Assembly: GCF_000730645.1 (NCBI RefSeq)
Contig: NZ_BBIU01000040.1
Span: forward strand, 25,847-89,846
Reading direction: 5' to 3'
DNA length: 64,000 bases
Source: Pseudomonas parafulva NBRC 16636 = DSM 17004
GTDB taxonomy: Bacteria; Pseudomonadota; Gammaproteobacteria; Pseudomonadales; Pseudomonadaceae
A program made the translations under genes and the position numbers. The notes beneath the pieces are model-generated. The model was given only the letters and a program-made list of their open reading frames with translations. It ran no database searches and was not told where the DNA came from. Numbering within the stretch: position 1 is the stretch's first letter; each line of letters opens with the position of its first letter. This document shows positions 25,856 to 34,298 of this stretch, piece by piece.

Positions 25856-26689
25856 ATGGCACTGGCGCACAACCTGGGCTTCCCACGCATCAGCGACGAT
25901 CGCGAACTGCGTGCCCGCCATTGGCAGGCGCAGAAAGAAGCCGGTATCGAGCTGCTGCCCGTCGGGGATACCGCCTGGTACTACCAGCACCCTGGCGTCG
26001 TCGACGCCCAGGCCTCCGTGCTCGCTGGGCATCTGGAACCGCTTTTCCAGGAGGTGACAGAAGCCATCGCTCTGGGCCATGCGGTCAAGCCGGTGCTGGT
26101 AGGCCCTTTGACGCTGCTGTGGCAGGGCGAAGAAAACGGCCTCGACACACTGGAACGGCTCGACCGCCTGCTGCCTGAATATGACCAGGCCCTCAACCAG
26201 CTTGCCGTATTGGGGGTGGAATGGGTGCAGATCGATGAGCCCATTCTTGCCCTTGAACTGCCCCAAGCCTGGAAAAACGCCTACGAGCGTGTCTACAACA
26301 TCCTCCAGCGGGCGCCCTTGAAAAAACTGATCGCCACCTGCTCCGGTGCCTTGGGCGGCAACCTGGGCCTGGCGGCGAACCTGCCGGTCGATGGGCTTCA
26401 CATCGACCTCGTGCAGGCGCCTGAACAGTACCTGAGCGTGCTCGACCGCCTGCCCGCCTACAAGGTGCTGTCGCTGGGGTTGGTTGATGGCCGCCAGGCA
26501 TCACCTGGCGACCTGGCGCAGCTTCAGGATGTGCTGCGCGATGCCCATGACAGGCTGGGCGAGCGGCTCTGGCTGGCACCCTCGTGCTCGCTGCTGGACA
26601 ACCCGCTGGAGCAGGCTGTACACAAATGCCGGCAGGTGGGGGCGTTGGTACATGCGGTGAACACGTCCCACACCCCTACACCTCGCTAG
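25856..26689 (+). CDS. Shortened MetE N-terminal-domain homologue (no catalytic domain)
   Basis: 277 residues aligning with the N-terminal domain of cobalamin-independent methionine synthase (ELRARHWQAQKEAGIELLPVGD, ALGHAVKPVLVGPLTLLW, GVEWVQIDEPILALELPQAW, PSCSLLDNP). Relative to E. coli MetE, as I recall it, three surface segments are missing (about 30, 50 and 16 residues), and the whole C-terminal barrel with the zinc ligands His-Cys-Glu-Cys is absent. The frame is clean and ends naturally, so this is a compact stand-alone Meth_synt_1 protein or a well-preserved remnant rather than a recent truncation. It cannot be a normal methionine synthase alone. A partner could be the divergent MetF-like protein or a core-MetE elsewhere. 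Confidence 0.75.
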   Translation: MALAHNLGFPRISDDRELRARHWQAQKEAGIELLPVGDTAWYYQHPGVVDAQASVLAGHLEPLFQEVTEAIALGHAVKPVLVGPLTLLWQGEENGLDTLERLDRLLPEYDQALNQLAVLGVEWVQIDEPILALELPQAWKNAYERVYNILQRAPLKKLIATCSGALGGNLGLAANLPVDGLHIDLVQAPEQYLSVLDRLPAYKVLSLGLVDGRQASPGDLAQLQDVLRDAHDRLGERLWLAPSCSLLDNPLEQAVHKCRQVGALVHAVNTSHTPTPR

Positions 26690-26692
26690 TGC

Positions 26693-27874
26693 CTACCGGC
26701 GTTCAAGGGCCAGGGCTACCCCTTGGCCGCCGCCGATGCACAGCGTCGCCAGCCCTTTGCGGGCATCGCGTTTGATCATCTCGTGCAGCAAGGTCACCAG
26801 TACCCGGCACCCGGATGCGCCAATCGGGTGGCCAAGGGCAATGGCGCCGCCATTCACATTCACCCGCGCCGCATCCCATTCAAGCGCCTTGCCTACCGCC
26901 AGCGCCTGGGCCGCGAAGGCCTCGTTGGCTTCGATCAGGTCCAGGTCGGCCAGCTGCCAGCCAGCCTTTTCCAGGCAACGCTGGGTGGCCGACACTGGGC
27001 CGATACCCATGATCGCCGGGTCTACGCCCGCGCTGGCGTAGGCCGCCACCCTGGCCAGCACCGGCAGGCCCAGCGCCTCGGCTTTGGTTGCGCTCATCAG
27101 CAACACCGCTGCGGCACCATCATTCAGGCTGGACGCATTGCCTGCCGTGACGCTGCCATCCTTCTTGAAGGCCGGGCGCAGTTTGCCCAGCGACTCAGCC
27201 GTGGTACCCGCGCGAGGCTGTTCGTCACGGGCGAATACCGTGGGGTCGCCCTTTTTCTGCGGCAGCACGATCGGGGTGATTTCATCATCGAAGCGGCCCG
27301 CCTCGATGGCGGCCAAGGCCTTGCGCTGGGATTCGGCAGCAAAGGCGTCCTGCTGTTCGCGGTTCAGGCCATAACGTTCCACCAGGTTCTCAGCCGTGAT
27401 GCCCATGTGGTAGTCGTTGAAGGCGTCCCACAAACCATCGGTGATCATGCTGTCGAGCAGTTGGCCATGCCCCATGCGCTGGCCTGTGCGGGCCGAGGGC
27501 ATCACATAGGGCGCCAGGCTCATGTTTTCCTGGCCACCGGCAACCACCACGTCGGCGTCACCGCAACGGATGGCCTGGGCGGCCAGGTGCAAGGCCTTCA
27601 GGCCCGACCCGCATACCTTGTTCAAGGTCAGTGCCGGCACGCTGTAGGGCAGGCCAGCCCTGACCGCCGCCTGGCGCGCCGGGTTCTGCCCTGCGCCCGC
27701 GGTGAGTACCTGGCCCAGGATCACCTCGTCGACCTGCGCAGGGTCCAGCCCGGTCTGCTCCAGCAGGCGCTTGATCACGGCGGCGCCTAGGTCCACGGCA
27801 GGGACGGCCGCCAGTGCGCCCTGGAAACTGCCGATGGCGGTGCGGGTTGCGGCAACGATGACCACGTCGTTCAT
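26693..27874 (-). CDS. Acetyl-CoA C-acetyltransferase (thiolase)
   Basis: 393 residues. Acyl-accepting Cys88 in KVCGSGLKAL, His349 in GHPIGASG and Cys379 in LCIGGGQG complete the thiolase triad; length fits the biosynthetic/acetoacetyl-CoA type (AtoB/PhaA-like). Condenses two acetyl-CoA or cleaves acetoacetyl-CoA in the cytosol. GGAGAA precedes ATG 27874. Convergent with the mini-MetE gene, divergent from fabV. The physiological direction cannot be read from the locus. Confidence 0.93.
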   Translation of the reverse strand: MNDVVIVAATRTAIGSFQGALAAVPAVDLGAAVIKRLLEQTGLDPAQVDEVILGQVLTAGAGQNPARQAAVRAGLPYSVPALTLNKVCGSGLKALHLAAQAIRCGDADVVVAGGQENMSLAPYVMPSARTGQRMGHGQLLDSMITDGLWDAFNDYHMGITAENLVERYGLNREQQDAFAAESQRKALAAIEAGRFDDEITPIVLPQKKGDPTVFARDEQPRAGTTAESLGKLRPAFKKDGSVTAGNASSLNDGAAAVLLMSATKAEALGLPVLARVAAYASAGVDPAIMGIGPVSATQRCLEKAGWQLADLDLIEANEAFAAQALAVGKALEWDAARVNVNGGAIALGHPIGASGCRVLVTLLHEMIKRDARKGLATLCIGGGQGVALALERR

Positions 27875-28110
27875 GTTGTTGTTCTCCGTGCGGGTGCGTT
27901 AAACACCCAGCATCGTCTGCCTGGGCTCATTTGTTAAGTTTGATTTTCTTGTGGATTGATAGCCAAACCCAATCAATCCGCGGGGCCCCCGACGCTTGCG
28001 CCCAGCCTGGTTTCGCACCAGCAGTGCGCCTCGGGTTTTGAATCGCCCCGTTCACCCCTTAATATGTGCCGCATCATCTGCGGGGGGAGTCTCACCCTCT
28101 GTTAAACGAG

Positions 28111-28129
28111 AGCGCCAAGGTGTGGCGCT
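28111..28129 (+). other. Leader hairpin upstream of fabV
   Basis: AGCGCC-N7-GGCGCT followed by TTCCC, 32 bp before the fabV start and so probably in its 5' leader. A second CCGCA-N5-TGCGG inverted repeat lies about 40 bp further upstream. Role unknown. Confidence 0.3.
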
Positions 28130-28160
28130 TTCCCGGCATCAACCTGACGAGGTACAGACA

Positions 28161-29372
28161 TTGGCCATCATTCATCCCAAGGTCCGCGGTTTCATCTGCA
28201 CCACGACTCACCCGAAGGGCTGCGAGCTCAACGTTCGTGATCAGATCGAAGCCACCCGTAAGCTGGGCGTGCGCGAGGATGGTCCGAAGAAGGTCCTGGT
28301 AATCGGTGCGTCCAGTGGCTACGGCCTGGCGGCGCGCATTACCGCAGCCTTTGGCTTCAAGGCCGACACACTCGGTGTGTTCTTCGAAAAGCCAGGCACC
28401 GAAACCAAGCCAGGCACCGCCGGCTGGTACAACGCCGCTGCCTTCGACAAGTTTGCCAAGGCCGACGGCCTGTACAGCAAGTCGATCAACGGTGACGCCT
28501 TCTCTGATGAAGCGCGGGCCAAGGTCATCGAGCTGATCAAGAACGACATGGGTGGCAAGGTTGACCTGGTCATCTATTCGCTGGCCTCGCCTGTGCGCAA
28601 ACTGCCACAGACCGGCGAGCTGGTGCGTTCTGCGCTCAAGCCGATCGGCCAGCCGTACAAGTCGACCGCCATCGACACCAACAAGGACACCATCATCGAG
28701 GCCAGCATCGAGCCGGCCACCGAGCAGGAAATCGCTGATACCGTCACCGTCATGGGTGGCCAGGACTGGCAGCTGTGGATCGATGCCCTGGCCGGTGCCG
28801 ACGTGTTGGCCGAAGGCGCCCGCACCGTGGCGTTCAGCTACATCGGCACCGAGATCACCTGGCCGATCTACTGGCACGGTGCGCTGGGCCAGGCCAAGCA
28901 GGACCTGGACGCAACCGCCCTGCGCCTGGACCAGAAGCTGGCCGGTGAAATCAAGGGTGGCGCCAACGTGGCCGTGCTCAAGTCGGTAGTGACCCAGGCA
29001 AGCTCGGCCATCCCGGTCATGCCGCTGTACCTGTCGATGGTGTTCAAGATCATGCAGGAGAAGGGTGTGCACGAAGGCACCCAGGATCAGCTGGACCGCA
29101 TGTTCCGCGACCGCCTGTACCGCACCGACGGTGCGCCGGCAGCGGTGGACGAAAAGGCGCGCCTGCGCCTGGACGACTGGGAACTGCGTGACGATGTGCA
29201 GGATGCCTGCAAGGCCATGTGGCCACAGGTGACCACCGAGAACCTGTTCGAGCTGACCGATTATGCCGGTTACAAGAAGCAGTTCCTCAACCTGTTCGGC
29301 TTCGAGCGCGCTGACGTCAACTACGACGAAGACGTGGCAACCGATGTGAAGTTCGACTGCATCGAGCTGTAA
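28161..29372 (+). CDS. fabV: Enoyl-[acyl-carrier-protein] reductase FabV
   Basis: 403 residues from TTG 28161, preceded by GACGAGG. This rare start gives the known FabV N-terminus (MAIIHPKVRGFICTTTHPKGC); the frame runs open upstream but without family sequence. NADH-binding GASSGYG at 49-55 and the diagnostic FabV active site Tyr237-x8-Lys246. Catalyses the last reduction of each fatty-acid elongation cycle. FabV enzymes are far less sensitive to triclosan than FabI. Single gene with its own leader. Confidence 0.96.
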   Translation: MAIIHPKVRGFICTTTHPKGCELNVRDQIEATRKLGVREDGPKKVLVIGASSGYGLAARITAAFGFKADTLGVFFEKPGTETKPGTAGWYNAAAFDKFAKADGLYSKSINGDAFSDEARAKVIELIKNDMGGKVDLVIYSLASPVRKLPQTGELVRSALKPIGQPYKSTAIDTNKDTIIEASIEPATEQEIADTVTVMGGQDWQLWIDALAGADVLAEGARTVAFSYIGTEITWPIYWHGALGQAKQDLDATALRLDQKLAGEIKGGANVAVLKSVVTQASSAIPVMPLYLSMVFKIMQEKGVHEGTQDQLDRMFRDRLYRTDGAPAAVDEKARLRLDDWELRDDVQDACKAMWPQVTTENLFELTDYAGYKKQFLNLFGFERADVNYDEDVATDVKFDCIEL

Positions 29373-29380
29373 CCCGCTTC

Positions 29381-29435
29381 GGCCCGCCTTGGCGCCCTCG
29401 CAGTGCAGTCACTGCGAAGGCAACAAGGCGGGGCC
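29381..29435. terminator. Long imperfect hairpin between fabV and hopJ-like gene
   Basis: Outer GGCCCGCCTTG/CAAGGCGGGGCC arms and an inner CGCAGTG/CACTGCG stem, between convergent stops. Probably a bidirectional 3' end; no U-tract. Confidence 0.5.
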
Positions 29436-29443
29436 GGCCTGCT

Positions 29444-29785
29444 TCACGCTTTGCGCGTGAGGGGCTGCGCCGCAAAGGTGACGCCCGCCAGGCCATGTTT
29501 GATCAGTGCCCGGATGTTGCCGTGGTCGCTGCCTTCCGGGGTGGCTACTACGTCGCGGTAATGCTCGCCAAATGCCAGCAACGCTTCCTGATCGCTCAAC
29601 CCTTCCAGCAGTGCCAGGCCCAGCGTCTTGCAGGAGCCTTCGTTCTGCCCGGCTGCGCTGTGCAGGCCACCGTTGTCGAATGCCTGGGGCTGGTAGTCAT
29701 AGTGTTCGGCAACAAACGCCAGGGTGTCGGCGAAAGCGTGTTGGCCGCTGGCCAGGCCGGTGCGCAGGGTGTTCAGGTCAGTCAC
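29444..29785 (-). CDS. HopJ-family protein
   Basis: 113 residues from GTG 29785 (VTDLNTLRTGLASGQHAFADTLAFVAEHY), which overlaps the end of the DUF1244 gene by 8 bp. Core FxNGxxHSAAGQNEGSCKTLGLALLEGLS and the GNIRALIKHGLAGV tail are typical. The family was named after a type III effector candidate, but genes in this context are conserved housekeeping-like genes and no secretion signal or hrp box is visible here. Function unknown. Confidence 0.85.
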   Translation of the reverse strand: MTDLNTLRTGLASGQHAFADTLAFVAEHYDYQPQAFDNGGLHSAAGQNEGSCKTLGLALLEGLSDQEALLAFGEHYRDVVATPEGSDHGNIRALIKHGLAGVTFAAQPLTRKA

Positions 29786-30074
29786 GGGGTTTTCCTTGTT
29801 CGAACGCGGCCTGTTGTTCGGCGCTGGCTTCTTTCTGGTAGTGGGCTTTCCATTCGGCGTAGGGCATGCCGTACACCACCTCGCGGGCATCATCCAGGCT
29901 CAGGTCAACCTGGCGCTCATCGGCTGCGGCCTTGTACCACTTGGACAGGCAGTTGCGGCAGAAACCGGACAGGTTCATCAGGTCGATGTTCTGCACGTCG
30001 GTGCGCGCGCGCAGGTGTTCGACCAGGCGCCGGAAGGCGGCGGCTTCAAGTTCGAGCTGTTGCTGTGGGGTCAT
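29778..30074 (-). CDS. DUF1244 protein
   Basis: 98 residues (MTPQQQLELEAAAFRRLVEHL) with the DUF1244 core: DLMNLSGFCRNCLSKWY containing a CxxC, then YGMPYAEWKAHYQ. Small, soluble, mainly helical. Sits between folM and hopJ-like with 10-bp and overlapping junctions. Function not known. Confidence 0.88.
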   Translation of the reverse strand: MTPQQQLELEAAAFRRLVEHLRARTDVQNIDLMNLSGFCRNCLSKWYKAAADERQVDLSLDDAREVVYGMPYAEWKAHYQKEASAEQQAAFEQGKPRD

Positions 30075-30084
30075 GGGGCTTCTC

Positions 30085-30777
30085 TCAGATCATGCGGTTC
30101 TTCAGGTGGCGGCCACCGTTGATGACCACCTGGCTGCCGGTGCTGTACTGGCTGGCCAGCAGGTACTTGACCGTTTCGATCAAGGGGCCGGCACCGGGTT
30201 CGAATTCCAGCAGGGCTTTTTTCAGGGTTTGCCGGCGGTAGTCGTCATCGCCGCCTTCCTTGAGCATCAGCAGCCCGGGCAGGATACCGTTCACGCGCAC
30301 CGTGGGGGCGTACTTTTCAGCAAACGACAGCACCATGTTCTGCAGGGCGGCCTTGGTGGCGGCATAGCCGATGTGGCTCTTGCTGCCACGCGATGAGGTT
30401 TCGTCGCAGACGTGAATGATGTCCGCCTTGTCGACCCGGGCCAGTAAATCGCCCAGGGCCAAGTTGAGGTGGTAGGGCGCCTCCACGTGCAGGCGGAACA
30501 TGGTTTCGAGGTTTTCCAGGCCATCGTCGAGCCAAAGCGATGCATTGTGAATGATGGCACGCAGGCCGTCGTATTCGCTGTGCAGGTGCTGGATGAGCGC
30601 CTCGCGGTCGGCAGCCTGGCACAGGTCAGCCTGGAACTGCACGATGTTGGGGTGGGCCGCCTGGGGCAGGAGGCTGCGGCTGGCACTGACCACCAGGTGG
30701 CCGGCCTGCGCCAGTTCCACGGCCAGGGCCAGCCCGACACGCTGGCTGGCTCCGGTAATGAGGATGGGGCTATTCAT
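30085..30777 (-). CDS. folM: Dihydromonapterin reductase FolM-like short-chain dehydrogenase
   Basis: 230 residues from ATG 30777 (MNSPILITGASQRVGLALAVEL). NADP-binding TGASQRVG near the N-terminus and the catalytic YxxxK (GYAATKAAL). FolM reduces dihydromonapterin to tetrahydromonapterin, the cofactor of phenylalanine hydroxylase in Pseudomonas, and has weak dihydrofolate reductase activity. That links loosely to the hmg tyrosine/phenylalanine pathway 6 kb away. First gene of a three-gene operon. Confidence 0.85.
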   Translation of the reverse strand: MNSPILITGASQRVGLALAVELAQAGHLVVSASRSLLPQAAHPNIVQFQADLCQAADREALIQHLHSEYDGLRAIIHNASLWLDDGLENLETMFRLHVEAPYHLNLALGDLLARVDKADIIHVCDETSSRGSKSHIGYAATKAALQNMVLSFAEKYAPTVRVNGILPGLLMLKEGGDDDYRRQTLKKALLEFEPGAGPLIETVKYLLASQYSTGSQVVINGGRHLKNRMI

Positions 30778-30855
30778 GTTCGGGGCGGTCAACTTTGTCT
30801 GTCGTTGGTTGCCGCCCAGCATACCCGAACTGCCTGCCGTGTGCGTGGCCTGGCC

Positions 30856-31428
30856 TCAGCGGCTGCGCGATGCCTGGGGCGCGGGCCGGGCCGAGGTGGG
30901 GGAAGCGTGCAACCAGCCCGCCAGCAGGTGCGTCGACAAGGGGATGAACAGGTAGACCATCAACGGCGTCAGGGCCAGGGTGCTGAGGAAGATGCGCGGC
31001 ACGATGCCCAGGCTGGCCAGCCAGTGGCCGAACACCAGGTTGAACGCCAGCGACACCGGGAAGAACACCAGCCAGATGGCCACGGCCTGCTTCCAGCGCG
31101 GCGGTTTACGCACCAGGCTGGTGCCGAACCAGTCGTCCAGGCCGCTGACGCGCGTCTCTCTGGGGCGCTCGAACAAACCGTTGCCGCGCTGCAGCCAGGC
31201 GCGTCGCGACGCGGAATGCTCCCAGGCATTGAGGGTGGGCTCGTCGCTGAAGCGGAAGATGATCTGGAATTCGTCGCCATCGCTGGGCGGTGCGAGGATG
31301 CCGGAGCCCAGGTAGCCGGGGAAGTCGGTGGCCAGCTGTTCGCCTTCGTGCAGCCAGGCCAGCAGCGCCTGGTAGCGGCCGTGAGCGGCGCGGCGCGACA
31401 CCATCAGGGTAACGGGAGGGGTAGACAT
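30856..31428 (-). CDS. Antibiotic biosynthesis monooxygenase (ABM) domain membrane protein
   Basis: 190 residues from ATG 31428, preceded by GGAGAT. Residues about 5-100 form an ABM ferredoxin-like fold (FQIIFRFSDEPTLNAWEHSASRRAWL). Two membrane helices follow (AVAIWLVFFPVSLAFNLVFG and IFLSTLALTPLMVYLFIPLS). The C-terminal tail is Pro/Arg-rich. This two-part layout is common in proteobacteria but has no assigned function. Single gene. Confidence 0.8.
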   Translation of the reverse strand: MSTPPVTLMVSRRAAHGRYQALLAWLHEGEQLATDFPGYLGSGILAPPSDGDEFQIIFRFSDEPTLNAWEHSASRRAWLQRGNGLFERPRETRVSGLDDWFGTSLVRKPPRWKQAVAIWLVFFPVSLAFNLVFGHWLASLGIVPRIFLSTLALTPLMVYLFIPLSTHLLAGWLHASPTSARPAPQASRSR

Positions 31429-31597
31429 CGTGTATCTCCAGACAACGGGGCTGGCGGGTAGCTGGCCCCTGGCTATGTCGACCGGGGTGGTGGGCGACAC
31501 AGGCATGCATGCAAGAATTGGGCGCGGATTATCGCTGATGTGGCGGCGCTGGTAAGCATCGGCCGCCAGGCGGCTGGCATCATCGGTTGGGCAGGGG

Positions 31598-32215
31598 TCA
31601 GGCGGCTGGCTGCGTATGCAGCTCCGGGTGCACGCGGCTGTGGGCCTGGAGGATGTAGTCGCGCAGGCGCTCGATTTCCTCAGCGGCACTGCGGCCAAGG
31701 TGGTAAGCGGCTTTGGTGCCGTTTATCTGCCGCCGCTGCGTGCCTTTCAACTCGATGGGCTCGATGTCGCCGGGGGCGAATTGAAGTTCAAACTGGTCGG
31801 GGGCTTCCGGCAGGTCGCGCAACTCCACCAGCACGCCTTTGAAGGAGATGTCGCACACCCACAGCCCGCTCGGTTGCCCATCGGCATTCAGCAGGGCGAT
31901 GGGGTGGTCCAGGGAAAGGCGCCACGGGCGTAGCCTGGGGCCATCTTCGTAGATTTCCGGTGCCCCCAATTGCAGGTGCAGGGTATGAAACTCGTCTTCG
32001 ATCACCTGCAGCGGAAAGCTGATCTGCTGGTTGTTGACGTGTGCTTGCAGGGTCACCTGCTCGTCGGCCACCAGGCGCGTGAGCAAGTTCTGGACACGGC
32101 TGTCGCCATTGACCAGCAGGCTGGGCAAGGCATCGGCCACATCGAACTGCGGCGACTGCTGGACGTCCTGAATGTAATCCAGTTCGTCCTGAGTCAAGAG
32201 CACGTCTTCTTGCAT
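31598..32215 (-). CDS. PilZ-domain protein with atypical first motif
   Basis: 205 residues from ATG 32215 (MQEDVLLTQDELDYIQDVQQ). YcgR-like layout: an N-terminal beta domain of about 90 residues and a C-terminal PilZ domain with CDISFKG (D/NxSxxG). The usual RxxxR is replaced by RLRPWR, so c-di-GMP affinity may differ. The C-terminal helix (SAAEEIERLRDYIL) is intact. Likely cytosolic. No good Shine-Dalgarno was found, so the start is less certain. Confidence 0.75.
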   Translation of the reverse strand: MQEDVLLTQDELDYIQDVQQSPQFDVADALPSLLVNGDSRVQNLLTRLVADEQVTLQAHVNNQQISFPLQVIEDEFHTLHLQLGAPEIYEDGPRLRPWRLSLDHPIALLNADGQPSGLWVCDISFKGVLVELRDLPEAPDQFELQFAPGDIEPIELKGTQRRQINGTKAAYHLGRSAAEEIERLRDYILQAHSRVHPELHTQPAA

Positions 32216-32440
32216 GATGAAACTCGAAGGTGAGGGTTCTTCAAACCGATTGACTGCTTGTACACGCCCTGGTTCAACCGTAGTGCCAAGGTTTCGGACG
32301 AATGCCCTGTTCACCCAGCCCAGTGCGCATCGCGTGTGAAGGTGCAACGTGCAGGGGAGCATCCGGAAGAGAGGCGGCCTTTAGCCAGCGCCGGATGCTA
32401 GTATCCTACGTTTTCACTCAGTTTCGGAATCCTCTCCCCG

Positions 32441-32896
32441 ATGAAAGTCGCCATTATTTCCGGGTCGGTGTATGGCACCGCCGAAGAAGTCGCCCGTCAT
32501 GCCGAGTCACTGTTGAAGGCTGCTGGCCTGCAGGCCTGGTATGCGGCCCGCAGCACCTTGAAGGATATCCAGGCGTTCGCCCCGGACGCCCTGCTGGCCG
32601 TGACCTCCACCACCGGCATGGGTGAGCTGCCGGATAACCTCATGCCCTTGTACAGCAGCATCCGCGACACCCTGCCAGCCGCGTGGCGTGGGCTGCCGGG
32701 CGCGGTGATAGCGCTGGGCGATTCCAGTTATGGCGACACCTATTGCGGCGGCGGCGAGCAGATGCGCGAACTGTTTGCCGAGCTTGGCGTGCAGGAGGTG
32801 CAACCGATGTTGCGCCTGGATGCCAGCGAGACCGTAACGCCCGAAACCGATGCCGAGCCTTGGCTGGCCGACCTCGCTGGCGCGTTGAAGGCCTGA
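32441..32896 (+). CDS. Flavodoxin, MioC-like
   Basis: 151 residues with FMN phosphate-binding loop SGSVYGTAEEVA near the N-terminus and TSTTGMGELPDN and LGDSSYGDTYCGGG loops around the flavin. Short-chain flavodoxin of the MioC type. Cytosolic electron carrier; the redox partner is not shown here, though Fpr at 15.7 kb could reduce it. Confidence 0.9.
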   Translation: MKVAIISGSVYGTAEEVARHAESLLKAAGLQAWYAARSTLKDIQAFAPDALLAVTSTTGMGELPDNLMPLYSSIRDTLPAAWRGLPGAVIALGDSSYGDTYCGGGEQMRELFAELGVQEVQPMLRLDASETVTPETDAEPWLADLAGALKA

Positions 32897-32912
32897 TCGG
32901 CCCTTGTGCATA

Positions 32913-33812
32913 TCAGCCCTTGCCTGATACCAGGGCGGGTTTTTCGCGCAACAAGGCCAGCCAGGCCTGTGCCGCCCGCGACAGGTGCGCCCCACGTCGC
33001 CAGATGAAGGCGATGTCCCACCGCAGGTCTGAGGATGAACACAGTGGCATCCGTACCACGCCAGGGCGCTCCAGCGCCCTGGCCACCACGCGGGGAAGCA
33101 GCACCACACCCTGGCCTGCCGCTACCAGGGCGGCGAGAAAGTCCGCCTGGCCGCTGCGCCCACCCTCCCTGGGCGTGAAGCCTTGTTGCTGGCAGGCCTT
33201 CAGCAGCCGGTCGTTGAGCACGAAGCTGCGCTGGTACAGCAGAAACGGTGTGTCGGCCAGTTGCCGCAACGTCACACTTTCCAGGCTGGCCAGCTCGTGG
33301 CTGGCCGGTAGCAGGGCGTCCAGTGGCTCGTTGCAGAAGGGTTGATACTCGAACCCCTGGTCGCTGGGCGTAAGGCTGCCGCCCAGCTCCAGTTCGCCCT
33401 CACGCACGGCCTGCTCGACGCTAAGGCTGCCGCCCTCGAGCAACTGAATGGCGATGTTCGGATAGCGCCGCCGGTATTCGGCGAACAAGCCCGCGAACAG
33501 GGCGTCGCTGCCCAACATCGGCAAGCCCAGGCGCAACTCGCCACGCCCCATCTGGTTGAGCGCGTCCAGTTCGTCCAGCAGTGCCTGGCGCTGGCGCAGC
33601 AAGGCTTCGCCACGCTCCAGTACCACGCGCCCGGCGCTGGTCAGGTGCAGTTGCGAGGCCTGGCGTTCCAGCAACGGCTGGCCCACATCTTGCTCCAACT
33701 GTGCAACCTGCTTGCTGACCGCAGACTGGCTCATATGCAGCGCCTGGGCGGCATGGGTAAATCCGCCGCAGCGCACCACTTCGATAAAGCTTCGCAGCTG
33801 TTTGAATTCCAT
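32913..33812 (-). CDS. LysR-family regulator divergent from lrgAB
   Basis: 299 residues from ATG 33812 (MEFKQLRSFIEVVRCGGFTHAAQ). N-terminal winged helix-turn-helix and a C-terminal substrate domain. About 99 bp separate it from lrgA on the other strand, the classical LysR arrangement, so lrgAB is its probable target. Effector unknown. Confidence 0.9.
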   Translation of the reverse strand: MEFKQLRSFIEVVRCGGFTHAAQALHMSQSAVSKQVAQLEQDVGQPLLERQASQLHLTSAGRVVLERGEALLRQRQALLDELDALNQMGRGELRLGLPMLGSDALFAGLFAEYRRRYPNIAIQLLEGGSLSVEQAVREGELELGGSLTPSDQGFEYQPFCNEPLDALLPASHELASLESVTLRQLADTPFLLYQRSFVLNDRLLKACQQQGFTPREGGRSGQADFLAALVAAGQGVVLLPRVVARALERPGVVRMPLCSSSDLRWDIAFIWRRGAHLSRAAQAWLALLREKPALVSGKG

Positions 33813-33911
33813 CTTTCTCGATTCCATTATGGAATGGCGTCAAGTCTAACAATTCGCTTTTGGCCTAGGGAGGCAGTTTTTACAATGGCAGGCCTGTCGA
33901 GGACTAACAGC

Positions 33912-34298
33912 ATGAATACCGCTCTACTGAAAAAGACGTTGCGCCTGCTGGCGGAAATGGCCGTGATTGGCGCCCTGTTCCTGCTAGGTGGCAAGCTGGC
34001 TGCGTGGCTAGGCTGGCCTATACCCGGTGGCGTCATGGGCCTGGCGCTGCTGTTGCTGCTGTTCGCCTGCGGCGTGCTCAAGCCCGCCATGCTGCAACTG
34101 GGCGCTGGCTGGCTGATGGCCGAGATGCTGCTGTTTTTCATCCCCGCCTTGATGAGCCTGCTGGATTATGGCGCCTTGGTGCGCGACGAGGGCTGGCGCA
34201 TCCTGCTGGTGATCGCACTGAGTACCTTGGTGGTCATGGTGGTGACCGCCCTGACCGTTGAATGGGTCTGCCGCTGGAGCCTGCACCGTGAGCCTTGA
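33912..34298 (+). CDS. LrgA/CidA-family holin-like membrane protein
   Basis: 128 residues from ATG 33912 (MNTALLKKTLRLLAEMAVIGALF) with GAGG about 9 bp upstream; an ATG nine codons earlier is also possible. Four membrane helices, with GWPIPGGVMGLALLLLL as the family core. LrgA/CidA proteins influence murein hydrolase activity and, with LrgB, small-metabolite export. Overlaps lrgB by 11 bp. Confidence 0.88.
   Translation: MNTALLKKTLRLLAEMAVIGALFLLGGKLAAWLGWPIPGGVMGLALLLLLFACGVLKPAMLQLGAGWLMAEMLLFFIPALMSLLDYGALVRDEGWRILLVIALSTLVVMVVTALTVEWVCRWSLHREP

Noticed and set aside
29444..29785. HopJ name taken as evidence of a type III effector
   Set aside because: No secretion signal, hrp box or type III genes; family members with this context are broadly conserved in non-pathogens.
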